Below are positions 6,493 through 14,752 of a stretch of DNA of 15,863 bases, one piece after another. The DNA comes from Methanomicrobiales archaeon (GTDB lineage: Archaea; Halobacteriota; Methanomicrobia; Methanomicrobiales; Methanoculleaceae), in assembly GCA_012510295.1 (NCBI GenBank), contig JAAZID010000239.1, positions 1-15,863 of the forward strand, in the 5' to 3' direction. Both the position numbers and the translations under genes were made by a program. Every line of letters starts with the position of its first letter. The stretch's first letter is position 1. The notes beneath the pieces are model-generated. The model ran no database searches. It worked only from the letters and a program-made list of their open reading frames with translations, and was not told the origin of the DNA.

Positions 6493-6887
6493 AGGCGATG
6501 CAGTCTACCATTCCACGCGCACTCGCTACAGGTTCCCGCATGGTCTGTGCCGATAACACCGGTGCACGACTCGTGGAGATCGTCTCCGTCGACGGCTACC
6601 ATGGCGTCCGGCGCCGGCAACCCAAGATGGGTCTCGGCGATATGGCGACAGTGAGCGTCAAGAAAGGCACTCCTGATATGCGGAGGAAACTTGAGAAGGC
6701 GGTGGTCATCCGGCAAAAAAAGGAGATCCGACGCCCGAACGGGATCCGGCTCTCGTTTGAAGATAATGCCATGGTGCTCGTCAACGAACGCGGTGAGCCG
6801 AAAGGAACCGAGATCAAGGGACCTGTCCCCCGTGAGATCGCGGAGCGGTTCCCGAAGATCACCTCCATGGCGACGATCATCGTGTAG
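6489..6887 (+). CDS. rpl14: Large-subunit ribosomal protein uL14
   Basis: This 132-residue uL14 sits on the subunit interface of the large subunit. The family signature is clear: [20 protein letters not shown], then [21 protein letters not shown] and the late [21 protein letters not shown] chose the ATG at 6489, which overlaps the uS17 stop, because archaeal members start MKxMxS..IPRAL. The ATG at 6498 is possible, and an open extension to 6435 overlaps uS17 and is not conserved in type. The length matches archaeal homologues. Confidence 0.96.
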   Translation: MKAMQSTIPRALATGSRMVCADNTGARLVEIVSVDGYHGVRRRQPKMGLGDMATVSVKKGTPDMRRKLEKAVVIRQKKEIRRPNGIRLSFEDNAMVLVNERGEPKGTEIKGPVPREIAERFPKITSMATIIV

Positions 6888-6903
6888 GTGTGGTGATGGG
6901 AAA

Positions 6904-7269
6904 ATGGTACGCACAGTAAGCAAACAACCGAGAAAACAGCGCAAAGCGCGTTTCAACGCACCAAACCACACCCGGGGCCGGTTCCTCTCCGCGTCGCTCT
7001 CACCTGAGCTCCGCGGGAAGTACAACACCCGGAGAGCCCGGGTGGTGAAAGGTGATACGGTGAAAGTGCTCCGCGGAGATTATGCCGACGAAGAAGGCAT
7101 CATCGACTCTGTAGACATGAAGACGTGCCGACTGATCGTGCATGGCGTGATGGTGACCAAGGCAGATGGGACCGAGGTTCCCCGGCCTATCGATCCATCG
7201 AACGTGCAGATCACGAAGCTCAACCTGAAAGACAAACTCCGTGAGGAGAGACTCGGAGGCGGAGAATAA
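6904..7269 (+). CDS. rpl24: Large-subunit ribosomal protein uL24
   Basis: This 121-residue archaeal uL24 binds near the 5' end of 23S rRNA, starts large-subunit assembly, and later lies by the tunnel exit. The basic N-terminus (VRTVSKQPRKQRKARFNAP) is followed by a KOW motif at about residues 47-73 (RVVKGDTVKVLRGDYADEEG). The frame is open further upstream inside uL14. The start at 6904 is chosen because GGTGAT (6892-6897) lies six bases before it and because the family begins at this point. The TAA stop shares a base with the eS4 ATG. Confidence 0.96.
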   Translation: MVRTVSKQPRKQRKARFNAPNHTRGRFLSASLSPELRGKYNTRRARVVKGDTVKVLRGDYADEEGIIDSVDMKTCRLIVHGVMVTKADGTEVPRPIDPSNVQITKLNLKDKLREERLGGGE

Positions 7270-8003
7270 TGTCCAATCATCTCAAACGGTTGGTAGCGCC
7301 GGAGTCCTGGCGCATCCAGAAGAAAGCAAATAAATTCGTCATGAAGACCGCTCCGGGTCCACACAACGCCACCGGCCTGCCGGTCGGTGTCTGGCTCCGC
7401 GAGCATATCGGCATCGCACAGAATGCAAGCGAGGCAAGAAAGATCCTGCACCAGCGGGATGTTCTCGTCAACGGACGGCCCTGCAGGGATCCGCAGATCG
7501 GGCTTGGTGTCTTTGACATCGTCTCGATCCCGAAACTCGGGAAACACTACAGGATCCAGCTGAACAAGCTTGGCGATATAATCTCTGTTGAGATCCCGGA
7601 GGAGTCTGCAAAGACCAGGCTCTGCAAGATCCGGAACAAGACCGTCGTCAAAGGCGGCAGGGTGCAGCTGAACCTTGCATACGGTGCAAACATCCTTGCC
7701 GATAACACCTACAGGGCAAAAGACTCAGTCGTCGTAACCCTCGGTGACCCCGAGACCGGCGAAGACCGGTTCCGTATCGTCGACCACTTCCCCTTCACAG
7801 AGGGTAACGTGGCCATGGTCGTCGGTGGAAAACACTCCGGCAAGGTCGGCAGGATCGTCGAGATAATCAGGACCGCGAGTTCCGTCCCAAACCGTGTTAT
7901 CCTCATGGACGACTCGGCAGACGAGCGGTTCGAGACCATTGAGGAGTATATCTTCATGGTCGGCCGTTCCGGGATTGCACCTGAACTGGAGGGCTCCGTA
8001 TGA
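7269..8003 (+). CDS. rps4e: Small-subunit ribosomal protein eS4
   Basis: This 244-residue protein is restricted to archaea and eukaryotes; it has no bacterial relative at this locus. The N-terminus [20 protein letters not shown] is diagnostic. An S4-type RNA-binding domain covers about residues 40-90 ([20 protein letters not shown]), a central domain follows, and a KOW motif lies at about 178-200 ([20 protein letters not shown]). It binds 16S rRNA in the small-subunit body. The start overlaps the uL24 stop by one base, and the stop overlaps the uL5 start by four. Confidence 0.97.
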   Translation: MSNHLKRLVAPESWRIQKKANKFVMKTAPGPHNATGLPVGVWLREHIGIAQNASEARKILHQRDVLVNGRPCRDPQIGLGVFDIVSIPKLGKHYRIQLNKLGDIISVEIPEESAKTRLCKIRNKTVVKGGRVQLNLAYGANILADNTYRAKDSVVVTLGDPETGEDRFRIVDHFPFTEGNVAMVVGGKHSGKVGRIVEIIRTASSVPNRVILMDDSADERFETIEEYIFMVGRSGIAPELEGSV

Positions 8004-8503
8004 GCGCAATGAGGGAGATCTACATCGACAAGGTCATTGTGCACATGGGTGTCGGCGAGAGCGGAGAGAAGCTGGTCAGGGCTGAAGAGCTCGTCACAAA
8101 GATCACCGGTCAGAAACCCGTCCGCACCATAGCGAAGCGGACCCAACCGGCGTTCGGGATCCGAAAAGGTGCGCCTATCGGATGTAAGGTCACCCTGCGC
8201 CGGTCAAACGCCGAGAAATTTGTCGAGACGGCGCTCGATATCATCGAGCGGCACCTTGCAGTCTACCAGTTCGACCAGACCGGCAACTTCTCATTCGGCA
8301 TCGAAGAGCATACCGATTTCCCGGGTATGGCCTACGACCCTGCGATCGGCATCTATGGTATGGACGTCAATGTGGTGCTTGAGCGCAAAGGTGTGCGGGT
8401 TGCACGCCGGGGTGTCGCGCGCAGGAAGCTGCCGAATGTACAGAAGGTAAAAAAGGACGAGGCCATCGCGTTCATGCGTGAGCGCTACCAGGTGGAGGTG
8501 TGA
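8000..8503 (+). CDS. rpl5: Large-subunit ribosomal protein uL5
   Basis: This 167-residue archaeal uL5 binds 5S rRNA in the central protuberance with uL18 and contacts P-site tRNA. Family features are [17 protein letters not shown] at the N-terminus, the block [21 protein letters not shown], and [18 protein letters not shown]. The ATGA overlap with eS4 selects the start; a second ATG three codons on (8009) is less likely. Archaeal forms are shorter than the bacterial one (about 180). GGAGGTG within its last codons provides the ribosome binding site for uS14. Confidence 0.97.
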   Translation: MSAMREIYIDKVIVHMGVGESGEKLVRAEELVTKITGQKPVRTIAKRTQPAFGIRKGAPIGCKVTLRRSNAEKFVETALDIIERHLAVYQFDQTGNFSFGIEEHTDFPGMAYDPAIGIYGMDVNVVLERKGVRVARRGVARRKLPNVQKVKKDEAIAFMRERYQVEV

Positions 8504-8506
8504 GGT

Positions 8507-8674
8507 ATGGCAGAGAAATCTGTGGCAAAGAGCGCAAAGAAGTTCGGCCGGGGCGCAAACGAGTGCCGCATATGCGGTCGCAAACAAGGCCTCGTGCGTA
8601 AATACGATATCTACTTCTGCCGCCAGTGCTTCCGCGAGTGGGCGGGCAAGATGGGCTTCAAGAAGATGGACTGA
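8507..8674 (+). CDS. rps14: Small-subunit ribosomal protein uS14, zinc-binding form
   Basis: This short gene of 55 codons is easily missed by length-filtered gene calling. The product starts [20 protein letters not shown]. Cys20, Cys23, Cys38 and Cys41 form two CxxC pairs (CRIC and CRQC) that would hold one zinc ion, as in archaeal and eukaryotic uS14/S29. It continues [14 protein letters not shown] to a TGA. The protein sits in the small-subunit head near uS3 and uS10. GGTGTGAGGT precedes the ATG. It fills the only gap between uL5 (3 bases away) and uS8 (11 bases), exactly where uS14 belongs. Confidence 0.95.
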   Translation: MAEKSVAKSAKKFGRGANECRICGRKQGLVRKYDIYFCRQCFREWAGKMGFKKMD

Positions 8675-8685
8675 GGGTGGGAGAT

Positions 8686-9078
8686 ATGGCACGACAGAAT
8701 CCAATCGCTGACGCGATGAGCACGATCAAGAATGCCGGCGACGCTGGACGGAGCGAAGTTATCGTCGAGCCCGCCAGCAAGGTGTTAGGTGCGATGCTCC
8801 GTGTTATGCAGGAAAACAGCTTTATCGGCGGCTTTGAGTTCATCGATGATGGCCGGGGCGGCCAGTTCCGGGTCCAGCTCACCGGAACGATCAACAAATG
8901 TGGCGCCATCACCCCACGATATGCTGTGGGAATGGCTGATATGGAATACTGGGAGTCGCAGTACCTCCCCGCAAAGAACTTCGGTATCCTGATAGTCTCT
9001 ACCTCAAAGGGGGTTATCTCCCACGAGCAGGCACGGGACGGGGGTATCGGCGGGCAGCTGCTGGGATATGTCTACTAG
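8686..9078 (+). CDS. rps8: Small-subunit ribosomal protein uS8
   Basis: This 130-residue uS8 binds the central domain of 16S rRNA and is needed for platform assembly. The N-terminal block [20 protein letters not shown] and the C-terminal [24 protein letters not shown] are clear family signatures. The reading frame is open back into uS14 as far as 8626. The ATG at 8686 is chosen because it follows a GGTGGGAGAT site and gives the standard archaeal length of 130. Confidence 0.97.
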   Translation: MARQNPIADAMSTIKNAGDAGRSEVIVEPASKVLGAMLRVMQENSFIGGFEFIDDGRGGQFRVQLTGTINKCGAITPRYAVGMADMEYWESQYLPAKNFGILIVSTSKGVISHEQARDGGIGGQLLGYVY

Positions 9079-9090
9079 GAGGGATAAACA

Positions 9091-9615
9091 GTGGGTATAA
9101 CACGACGAGTCGAGATCCCTCCGGGTGTGGACGTCACGCTCGAAAGGAGCGTGCTCACGGTATCCGGCACGAAGGGTACACTGACACGCGACATGCGTTT
9201 CCCGCAGATCGATGTCACACTTGAGGATGACGAGGTCGTCATATCGACGGTATCAGACAAGAAACGGTTCCTCGCCATGAGCGGGACGCTCGAAGCCCTC
9301 ACAAAGGGCATGATCCTGGGCGTCACCGAGGGGTATGAGTACCGCATGAAGGTGGTCTACAGCCACTTCCCGATCCAGCTGAAACTCCAGGGCAACCGTC
9401 TTGAGATCAACAACTTCCTGGGCGAGAAACAGCCCCGGACAGCAAAGATCCTTGATGGCGTCACGGTAAAGCTCGGGAACGACGAGGTGACGCTCACCGG
9501 TATCGACAGGGAGAAGGTAGGCAATACAGCCGCAAACATCGAACATGCGACACGGATCACGAAGCGCGATCCCCGGGTGTTTCAGGACGGCATCTACATC
9601 ACCGAGAGGGCGTGA
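9091..9615 (+). CDS. rpl6: Large-subunit ribosomal protein uL6 (GTG start)
   Basis: This 174-residue uL6 consists of two repeated alpha/beta domains and binds near the sarcin-ricin loop, where elongation factors dock. Recognisable parts are RRVEIPPGVDVTLERSVLTV, the phrase GTLEALTKGMILGVTEGY, and in domain two HFPIQLKLQGNRLEINNFLG with TGIDREKVGNTAANIE. It begins with GTG, but the preceding AGGAGGGA is one of the best ribosome binding sites in the window, which may offset the weaker start. Its TGA lies five bases before the preferred eL32 ATG. Confidence 0.96.
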   Translation: MGITRRVEIPPGVDVTLERSVLTVSGTKGTLTRDMRFPQIDVTLEDDEVVISTVSDKKRFLAMSGTLEALTKGMILGVTEGYEYRMKVVYSHFPIQLKLQGNRLEINNFLGEKQPRTAKILDGVTVKLGNDEVTLTGIDREKVGNTAANIEHATRITKRDPRVFQDGIYITERA

Positions 9616-9620
9616 AGAGA

Positions 9621-10061
9621 ATGGATGAGAGAAAGAGATTAATCCGCGTCCGCACCCGGCACAATAAACCTGCCTTCAAGAGACGCGGACTCCACCGCAA
9701 AGTGAAACTGGCCGATGTCTGGAGGCGTCCACGCGGCCTGCAGAGCAAACAGAGGCGACAGTTCCGGGCAAAGGGTGCACTACCCCGGCCAGGATACGGG
9801 AGCCCTGCTGCGGTCCGCGGCATGCACCCGAGCGGGTATGAAGAGGTCCGGGTCTTTACGCCGGCAGATCTTGCCGGGCTAAACCCGGATCTTCAGGCAA
9901 TCCGGATCGCCGGATCGGTGGGCAACAGGAAACGCGGAGATATTCAGACGCAGGCCATGGAACTCGGGCTCAAGGTGCTCAACGCAAAAGACCTCACCCA
10001 CGCTACCCCTGAGGCGGCTGAGTTCGAGGAAGAAGAGGAAGAGGTGAACGAAGATGAGTGA
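9621..10061 (+). CDS. rpl32e: Large-subunit ribosomal protein eL32
   Basis: This is a 146-residue archaeal/eukaryotic-specific protein of the large subunit. Core motifs are RVRTRHNKPAFKRRGLHRKV, a tryptophan-containing VWRRPRGLQSKQRRQF, and PRPGYGSPAAVRGMHPSGYE; later come IAGSVGNRKRGDIQTQAMEL and LNAKDLTH. A Glu-rich tail (EFEEEEEEVNEDE) follows, unusual in an otherwise basic protein. The frame also has a GTG at 9612 overlapping the uL6 stop. I prefer ATG 9621, which has GGCGTGA at a suitable distance. Its 3' end overlaps eL19 by eight bases. Confidence 0.94.
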   Translation: MDERKRLIRVRTRHNKPAFKRRGLHRKVKLADVWRRPRGLQSKQRRQFRAKGALPRPGYGSPAAVRGMHPSGYEEVRVFTPADLAGLNPDLQAIRIAGSVGNRKRGDIQTQAMELGLKVLNAKDLTHATPEAAEFEEEEEEVNEDE

Positions 10062-10506
10062 TCTCACCAACCAGAGGCGAATGGCAGCTGCGGTTCTCAA
10101 GTGCGGGGTCAACCGAGTCTGGTTTGATCCCGAGCGGCAGACCGATATCGAAGGAGCTATCTCCCGGGACAGCCTGCGCGAACTCATCGAGGATGGTGCG
10201 ATCAAAGCACACCCCGTGAAGGGGAACAGCCGCGGCAGGGCACGCGAGCGGATGGCCAAGCGTGCCTACGGTCACCGGAAGGGACCGGGGCGGAGGAAAG
10301 GTGCTGCGGGAGCTCGTGCGCCGCGTAAGCGCGTCTGGATCGGCAAGATCCGGGCACAGCGCCGGGCCCTGCGCGAGATGCGTGACGACGGCACAATCGA
10401 CCGGTCTCTCTACCGCCTGATGTATCGGCGGGCCTCCGGCGGACAGTTCCGGAGTGTTGCGCACCTTACCGCGCATATTGAAACGATGGCAAGGAGGATG
10501 AAATAA
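10054..10506 (+). CDS. rpl19e: Large-subunit ribosomal protein eL19
   Basis: This 150-residue protein is specific to archaea and eukaryotes and forms an intersubunit bridge through its long C-terminal helix. The N-terminus reads DLTNQRRMAAAVLKCGVNRV, and the block ISRDSLRELIEDGAIKAHPV leads to the very basic segment RERMAKRAYGHRKGPGRRKG. The rest is a helical SGGQFRSVAHLTAHIETMAR end. The ribosome binding site GAGGTGAA lies within the Glu codons of the eL32 tail, and the genes overlap by eight bases. Its stop shares one base with the uL18 ATG. Confidence 0.97.
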   Translation: MSDLTNQRRMAAAVLKCGVNRVWFDPERQTDIEGAISRDSLRELIEDGAIKAHPVKGNSRGRARERMAKRAYGHRKGPGRRKGAAGARAPRKRVWIGKIRAQRRALREMRDDGTIDRSLYRLMYRRASGGQFRSVAHLTAHIETMARRMK

Positions 10507-11033
10507 TGGCAACCGGTCCAAGATACTTTGTACCTTTCCGGAGAAGGCACGAAGGCAAGACTGACTATTACAAGCGGATGTCGCTCCTGTCATCAGGGAT
10601 ACCCCGGATGGTCGTCCGGAAGACCAACCGGCAGATCATCGCGCAGCTGATCGTCCCGGGGGATGAGGGAGACCACACCCTGGTAGCCGCATACTCGACA
10701 GAACTCGCGGGGTACGGCTATGAGGGATCGACCGCGAGCACCCCGGCCGCCTACCTGACCGGGGTACTGTTTGCAGTCAGGGCACTGAATGCCGGATACG
10801 ATGAAGGTATCCTGGATATCGGGCTTGCCCGGGCAAAGCCCGGAGCCCGTGTCTTTGCCGCCCTGAAAGGAGCGGTGGATGGGGGTCTCGATATACCCTA
10901 CGGTGAGTCAATCCTCCCTGATGAGGAGCGGCTCAAGGGTGCCCATATCACCGGGTATGCCCCCGAGCGGGCAGAGAACCTGGTGACGAATGTAGAGGCT
11001 GTGGCTCTGGCCATCAAGAAGGAGCTGGTGTGA
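10506..11033 (+). CDS. rpl18: Large-subunit ribosomal protein uL18
   Basis: This 175-residue archaeal uL18 (relative of eukaryotic L5) binds 5S rRNA in the central protuberance. The opening [20 protein letters not shown] is distinctive, followed by [20 protein letters not shown] and the conserved [20 protein letters not shown]. The C-terminal part ([20 protein letters not shown]) is longer than in bacteria (about 117 residues in total there), as expected for archaea. It starts on the last base of the eL19 stop codon. GGAGCTGGTGTGA at its 3' end provides the uS5 ribosome binding site. Confidence 0.97.
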   Translation: MATGPRYFVPFRRRHEGKTDYYKRMSLLSSGIPRMVVRKTNRQIIAQLIVPGDEGDHTLVAAYSTELAGYGYEGSTASTPAAYLTGVLFAVRALNAGYDEGILDIGLARAKPGARVFAALKGAVDGGLDIPYGESILPDEERLKGAHITGYAPERAENLVTNVEAVALAIKKELV

Positions 11034-11035
11034 CA

Positions 11036-11653
11036 ATGGCATACGTACAGGAAGAATGGATTCCGCTCACCGGTCTCGGGCGCATGGTTGCCGCAGGCGA
11101 GATCACCAGTATTGATGAGGTGCTCGCGAGCGGCAAACCGATCAAGGAGCCCCAGATCGTCGATCTCCTTCTGCCCGACCTGGAGGACGAGGTGCTGGAC
11201 ATCAACATGGTCCAGCGGATGACCGACTCGGGTCGCCGTGTGAAGTTCCGCACCGTCGTGGTGGTCGGTAACCGGAACGGCTACGTCGGGTTCGGTCAGG
11301 CGAAGGATGCACAGGTCGGAAACGCCATCCAGAAAGCGATAGCAGATGCAAAAGTGAACATCATCAAGGTCCACCGTGGATGCGGGAGCTGGGAGTGTGG
11401 TTGTGATACCGGACACTCGATCCCGATCGAGGTGACCGGCAAGGCAGGCAGCGTCCGGGTGACGCTGAAACCCGCACCACAGGGGATCGGTCTTGTGACC
11501 GGTGATGTCCCGAAGAAGGTTCTGCAACTCGCAGGTATCAAAGATGTCTGGGCCTTCAACCGGGGACAGACCCGGACGACTATCAACTACGCGAAGGCGA
11601 CGTTTGAAGCACTTCGGCAGACAAACATCATTCGGATCGGAGGGGCAGAGTGA
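11036..11653 (+). CDS. rps5: Small-subunit ribosomal protein uS5
   Basis: This 205-residue uS5 acts in decoding fidelity at the mRNA channel. The N-terminal double-stranded RNA-binding domain covers about residues 60-125 ([20 protein letters not shown]). The archaeal cysteine cluster, with Cys116, Cys121 and Cys123 in [18 protein letters not shown], follows. The second domain includes [20 protein letters not shown] and [14 protein letters not shown]. The ATG at 11036 is preferred over an in-frame GTG at 11030 that overlaps uL18. The TGA overlaps the uL30 start as TGATG. Confidence 0.97.
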   Translation: MAYVQEEWIPLTGLGRMVAAGEITSIDEVLASGKPIKEPQIVDLLLPDLEDEVLDINMVQRMTDSGRRVKFRTVVVVGNRNGYVGFGQAKDAQVGNAIQKAIADAKVNIIKVHRGCGSWECGCDTGHSIPIEVTGKAGSVRVTLKPAPQGIGLVTGDVPKKVLQLAGIKDVWAFNRGQTRTTINYAKATFEALRQTNIIRIGGAE

Positions 11654-12114
11654 TGTACGCGGTAGTGCAGGTGCGCGGTGTAGTCAACACCAACCGCGAG
11701 ATCAAGGATACCCTGAAGATGCTCCGTCTGCACCACATCAACCACTGTGTCCTCGTGCCCGATACCCCGGCGTACCTGGGCATGATCCGCAAGGTGAAGG
11801 ACTATGTGGCGTACGGCGAGGTGGATCCGGAGATCCTGGCCACCCTCCTGCGCACCCGTGGCAGATTGACCGGAGATGAACGACTGACCGATGACTACGT
11901 CCGTGCCCATACCCCGTATGCCGGCATCGATGAATTTGCAGTGGCGCTCTGCAGCGGGGAGGCAAGCCTCCGCGATCTGGCGGAGATCAAGCCGGTTCTC
12001 CGGCTACACCCACCTCGAAAGGGCTATAAAACCATCAAACGAACCTTTCAGCAGGGTGGGGCTCTCGGCTACTACGGCCCCGAGATCAACGATCTCCTCT
12101 ATAAGATGAGGTGA
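11653..12114 (+). CDS. rpl30: Large-subunit ribosomal protein uL30 (archaeal long form)
   Basis: This 153-residue archaeal uL30 has the short bacterial-like core at its N-terminus (YAVVQVRGVVNTNREIKDTL and LRLHHINHCVLVPDTPAYLG). A C-terminal extension of roughly 90 residues follows, ending KRTFQQGGALGYYGPEINDL. Bacterial uL30 is only about 60 residues. It lies in the large subunit against 23S rRNA domain II and V regions. The ATG at 11653 follows an in-frame GTG (11650) and shares one base with the uS5 stop; GAGGGGCAGAG is its likely ribosome binding site. Confidence 0.96.
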   Translation: MYAVVQVRGVVNTNREIKDTLKMLRLHHINHCVLVPDTPAYLGMIRKVKDYVAYGEVDPEILATLLRTRGRLTGDERLTDDYVRAHTPYAGIDEFAVALCSGEASLRDLAEIKPVLRLHPPRKGYKTIKRTFQQGGALGYYGPEINDLLYKMR

Positions 12115-12119
12115 TATGG

Positions 12120-12545
12120 ATGCCCACAAACAAGCGATCAAAATACAGAGGCTCACGGACCTGTGGCGGCGGCACGCACAAGAACCGGCGTGGCGCTGGA
12201 AACAGGGGTGGACGGGGTAGGGCCGGACAGCGGGACCACCGCTTCTCCCACTTCTACCTGAAGGGTGAGATATCCAACGGTAAGCATGGTTTTATCAGTA
12301 AAACCTCTGTACCGGTCTCTACCCTTGACATCGGGGCGATCGACCAGATGGTTGAGGCGCTACTCCAGGAGGGGCTCGCCACCCGGGAGGGCGATCGTAT
12401 CGTTCTCGACGCCACTGAACTTGGTATTGACAAAGTGCTCGGTAGCGGGAAAGTTACCCACAAACTGAGTATCTCGGCCCGGACGTTCTCAGAACGGGCC
12501 CGGACAAAGATCGAGGAGATGGGCGGTCAGGTAAAGACCGTCTGA
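12120..12545 (+). CDS. rpl15: Large-subunit ribosomal protein uL15
   Basis: This 141-residue archaeal uL15 is an rRNA-binding protein with a long Gly/Arg-rich N-terminus (GSRTCGGGTHKNRRGAGNRG and GRGRAGQRDHRF) that threads into 23S rRNA. A globular C-domain follows, ending VLGSGKVTHKLSISARTFSE. The frame opens at GTG 12111, but ATG 12120 is preferred: a near-ideal GAGGTGAT site ends four bases upstream, and the family begins at this point. It is the last ribosomal protein before secY, as in most archaea and bacteria. Confidence 0.96.
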   Translation: MPTNKRSKYRGSRTCGGGTHKNRRGAGNRGGRGRAGQRDHRFSHFYLKGEISNGKHGFISKTSVPVSTLDIGAIDQMVEALLQEGLATREGDRIVLDATELGIDKVLGSGKVTHKLSISARTFSERARTKIEEMGGQVKTV

Positions 12546-12567
12546 ACCTCTCTTTTTAGGTGAAAAC

Positions 12568-14001
12568 ATGGGAGATCTGCTGGATAGATTTGAACCCATC
12601 CTTGCAGCGATGCCTGCAGTCAGAAGCCCTGAGGGGCACGTCCACTTCAAGAATAAACTCTTGTGGACGCTTGCGATCCTGCTCCTCTACTTCGCGTTGA
12701 CAAACATCGATATCTTTGGACTCTCTCCGCAGTCACAGGATATATTCGGGCTATGGCGCGCCCTGCTTGCCGGTGCGAGCGGTTCGCTCCTGCATCTCGG
12801 CATCGGGCCGATCGTCACCGCGTCGATCGTGCTGCAGCTGCTCAAGGGCGCCGAAATCCTGCAGATCGATACAAGCGAAGCACGAGGCCAGGTCATGTAC
12901 ATGGGCCTGCAGAAGATGCTCATCTTTGTGATGATCATCGTCGAGGCGCTTCCCATGGTCGCGAGCGGGATGATGCTGCCCGACCCATCGGTCGCAGCAC
13001 AGCTGTTCGGCGGAAACATGCTCATGGTCTCGCTCCTGATCTTCCTCCAGCTCTGCATCGGCGGACTCCTGGTGGTGTTGATGGATGAGGTCGTCACCAA
13101 GTGGGGTATCGGTTCAGGCGTGGGACTCTTCATCGTTGCGGGAGTCTCCCAGGGCCTGGTGAACGGTTTCCTGAACTGGCAGTCGGGTACCGATCCCTTC
13201 CCGATCGGGTTCTTCCCGCGACTGATCGCTATCGGGACGTCAGGAGCAAGTTTCCTCGAATATTTCGGGACGGATATGCTCGCTCTCGTCACGACGATCC
13301 TCATATTCCTGGTGATCGTCTACGTGGAGTCGACCCGTATCGAGATACCGCTTGCACATACCGCAGTCCGCGGGGCCAGGGCACGCTTCCCGGTGAAGCT
13401 CATCTATGCGAGTGTCCTGCCGATGATCCTTGTCCGGGTGCTCCAGGCAAACATCCAGATGATCGGGATGCTCCTCTCAAACGCTGGAGTCAAGATCTTT
13501 GGCGAGTTCCAGGGACAACAACCGATAAACGGTCTCATGTGGTACATCGCACCGATAAACAGTCCACAGGACTGGATGTGGTGGATCACCGATCTCGGGC
13601 ACGCCCCCTGGGAGGTCATGTTCCGGATGGGGATCGATATAACGGTCATGGTGCTCGGGGGTGCGCTCTTCGCGCTCTTCTGGGTCAAGACCGCGGGCCT
13701 CGACTCGAAGGATGTGGCCCGGCAGATCCAGAGAAGCGGCATGCATATCCCCGGCTACCGCCGGAACGTCCAGGTGCTCGAGAGGTACCTCGACCGCTAC
13801 ATACCGAGGATCACCGTCATCGGCGGTGCGTTCATCGGTATACTCTCGGTCGTCGCAAACCTCTTCGGTGTTGTCGGCGCGGTCGGCGGAACAGGGCTGC
13901 TGCTGGCGGTGAGTATCACCTACCGGCTCTACGAGGAGATCGCAAGCCAGCAGATCATGGAGATGTACCCGTTCATGCGGTCGTTCTTCGGAAGGGAATG
14001 A
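12568..14001 (+). CDS. secY: Preprotein translocase subunit SecY (Sec61 alpha)
   Basis: This 477-residue pore subunit forms the protein-conducting channel in the cytoplasmic membrane with SecE and Sec61-beta. About ten hydrophobic segments are visible, the first at residues 30-46. The two family signatures are present: GIGPIVTASIVLQLL (78-92) and DEVVTKWGIGSGVGLFI (173-189). The large cytosolic loop that binds the ribosome contains VESTRIEIPLAHTAVRGARA and RFPVKLIYASVLPMI. The C-terminus, YRLYEEIASQQIMEMYPFMR, fits the archaeal form. AGGTGAAAAC precedes the ATG. A 22-base gap with CTCTCTTTTT separates it from uL15, but there is no hairpin there, so read-through is likely. Confidence 0.97.
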   Translation: MGDLLDRFEPILAAMPAVRSPEGHVHFKNKLLWTLAILLLYFALTNIDIFGLSPQSQDIFGLWRALLAGASGSLLHLGIGPIVTASIVLQLLKGAEILQIDTSEARGQVMYMGLQKMLIFVMIIVEALPMVASGMMLPDPSVAAQLFGGNMLMVSLLIFLQLCIGGLLVVLMDEVVTKWGIGSGVGLFIVAGVSQGLVNGFLNWQSGTDPFPIGFFPRLIAIGTSGASFLEYFGTDMLALVTTILIFLVIVYVESTRIEIPLAHTAVRGARARFPVKLIYASVLPMILVRVLQANIQMIGMLLSNAGVKIFGEFQGQQPINGLMWYIAPINSPQDWMWWITDLGHAPWEVMFRMGIDITVMVLGGALFALFWVKTAGLDSKDVARQIQRSGMHIPGYRRNVQVLERYLDRYIPRITVIGGAFIGILSVVANLFGVVGAVGGTGLLLAVSITYRLYEEIASQQIMEMYPFMRSFFGRE

Positions 14002-14028
14002 GCCGGAAGGCTCCCCTTTTCGCTTTTG
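14000..14028 (+). terminator. Hairpin and T-runs ending the ribosomal cluster
   Basis: GAGCC (14000-14004) pairs with GGCTC (14009-14013) around a GGAA tetraloop and is followed by CCCCTTTT and then CGCTTTT. The secY TGA (13999-14001) overlaps the left arm. T-runs alone can end archaeal transcription. The position after secY and before a new promoter supports a true terminator. Confidence 0.65.
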
Positions 14029-14130
14029 ATCCTGCTCATTCCAGGATACTACCCTCAATACGCCCGGGGGTCGACCACCCGGATCCACCGGGAAGATTTC
14101 GAAAGGAATTACTCTTCTGAGCAGGGATGT

Positions 14131-14150
14131 ATTTTACATTGAATTATAAT
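14131..14150 (+). promoter_or_regulatory. Probable promoter of the adk-DUF106-cmk unit
   Basis: ATTTTACATT (14131-14140) and TTATAAT (14144-14150) lie in the only AT-rich patch of the 168-base gap after secY. If the first is the TATA box, transcription would start near 14158-14162, giving a very short leader before the preferred ATG at 14170. Transcription from the second would begin near 14170 and give a leaderless mRNA. The rest of the gap shows nothing else I could recognise. Confidence 0.5.
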
Positions 14151-14169
14151 CCTAATGGAAGTGATAAAG

Positions 14170-14745
14170 ATGGGGAAGAAAGTCGTCGTGACAGGGGTTC
14201 CCGGTGTCGGGAAGACCACCGTCATCAACGGTGCGATGGAGAGACTGGCGGCCGAGGGCATCGCCTACCAGACTGTTAACTTCGGTTCGTGCATGTTCGA
14301 TGTAGCCTGTAAGGAAGACCTGGTATCGGATCGCGATGATATGCGCAAACTCGGAAAAGATGAACAGAAACGCCTCCAGCAGGCAGCCGCATCAGAGATC
14401 GCCGCCATGAGCGCTGATGCAAACATCATCATCGATACCCATAGCAGTGTCAGCACCCCGGCCGGGTTCCTGGCGGGGCTGCCTGAGTGGGTGCTCCGTG
14501 AGCTGATGCCCGACATCGTCGTGCTGGTGGAGACAGATCCGGACCAGATCCTGATGCGCCGGCTCGGTGATGCATCGAGGGTCCGCGACATGGAGGGAGC
14601 CCGCGCGATAGCCGGACACCAGGAATTTAACCGCGCGATAGCCGCAGCGTACGCGATGTACACCGGATGCACCATCAAGATCGTCGGAAACAATGACTTC
14701 CTGGTCGAGCGAGCCATCGATGACCTGGTGGATGTCCTGAGGTAA
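14170..14745 (+). CDS. adkA: Archaeal-type adenylate kinase
   Basis: This 191-residue enzyme of the archaeal adenylate kinase family interconverts ATP plus AMP and two ADP in the cytosol. It differs from bacterial Adk. The P-loop is GVPGVGKTT at residues 9-17, with Lys15 positioned for phosphate binding. The central strand ends IIIDTH (86-91), where AMP-binding residues are expected, and the arginine-rich segment RRLGDASRVRD (130-140) resembles the lid. An ATG at 14155 is in frame, but 14170 is preferred: AAGTGAT (14159-14165) is a good ribosome binding site for it and the sequence then begins, as in the family, directly before the first beta strand. It opens a new unit after secY, a position conserved in euryarchaea. 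Confidence 0.93.
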   Translation: MGKKVVVTGVPGVGKTTVINGAMERLAAEGIAYQTVNFGSCMFDVACKEDLVSDRDDMRKLGKDEQKRLQQAAASEIAAMSADANIIIDTHSSVSTPAGFLAGLPEWVLRELMPDIVVLVETDPDQILMRRLGDASRVRDMEGARAIAGHQEFNRAIAAAYAMYTGCTIKIVGNNDFLVERAIDDLVDVLR

Positions 14746-14752
14746 CCTGACA

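Noticed and set aside
12546..12557. Terminator between uL15 and secY
   Set aside because: There is a T-run (CTCTCTTTTT) but no hairpin, and secY has a strong ribosome binding site only 22 bases downstream with no promoter, so read-through is more likely.
13101..14120. Plus-strand 339-codon frame overlapping secY
   Set aside because: It is the +1 shadow of secY, with Arg/Pro/His-rich composition and no domains.
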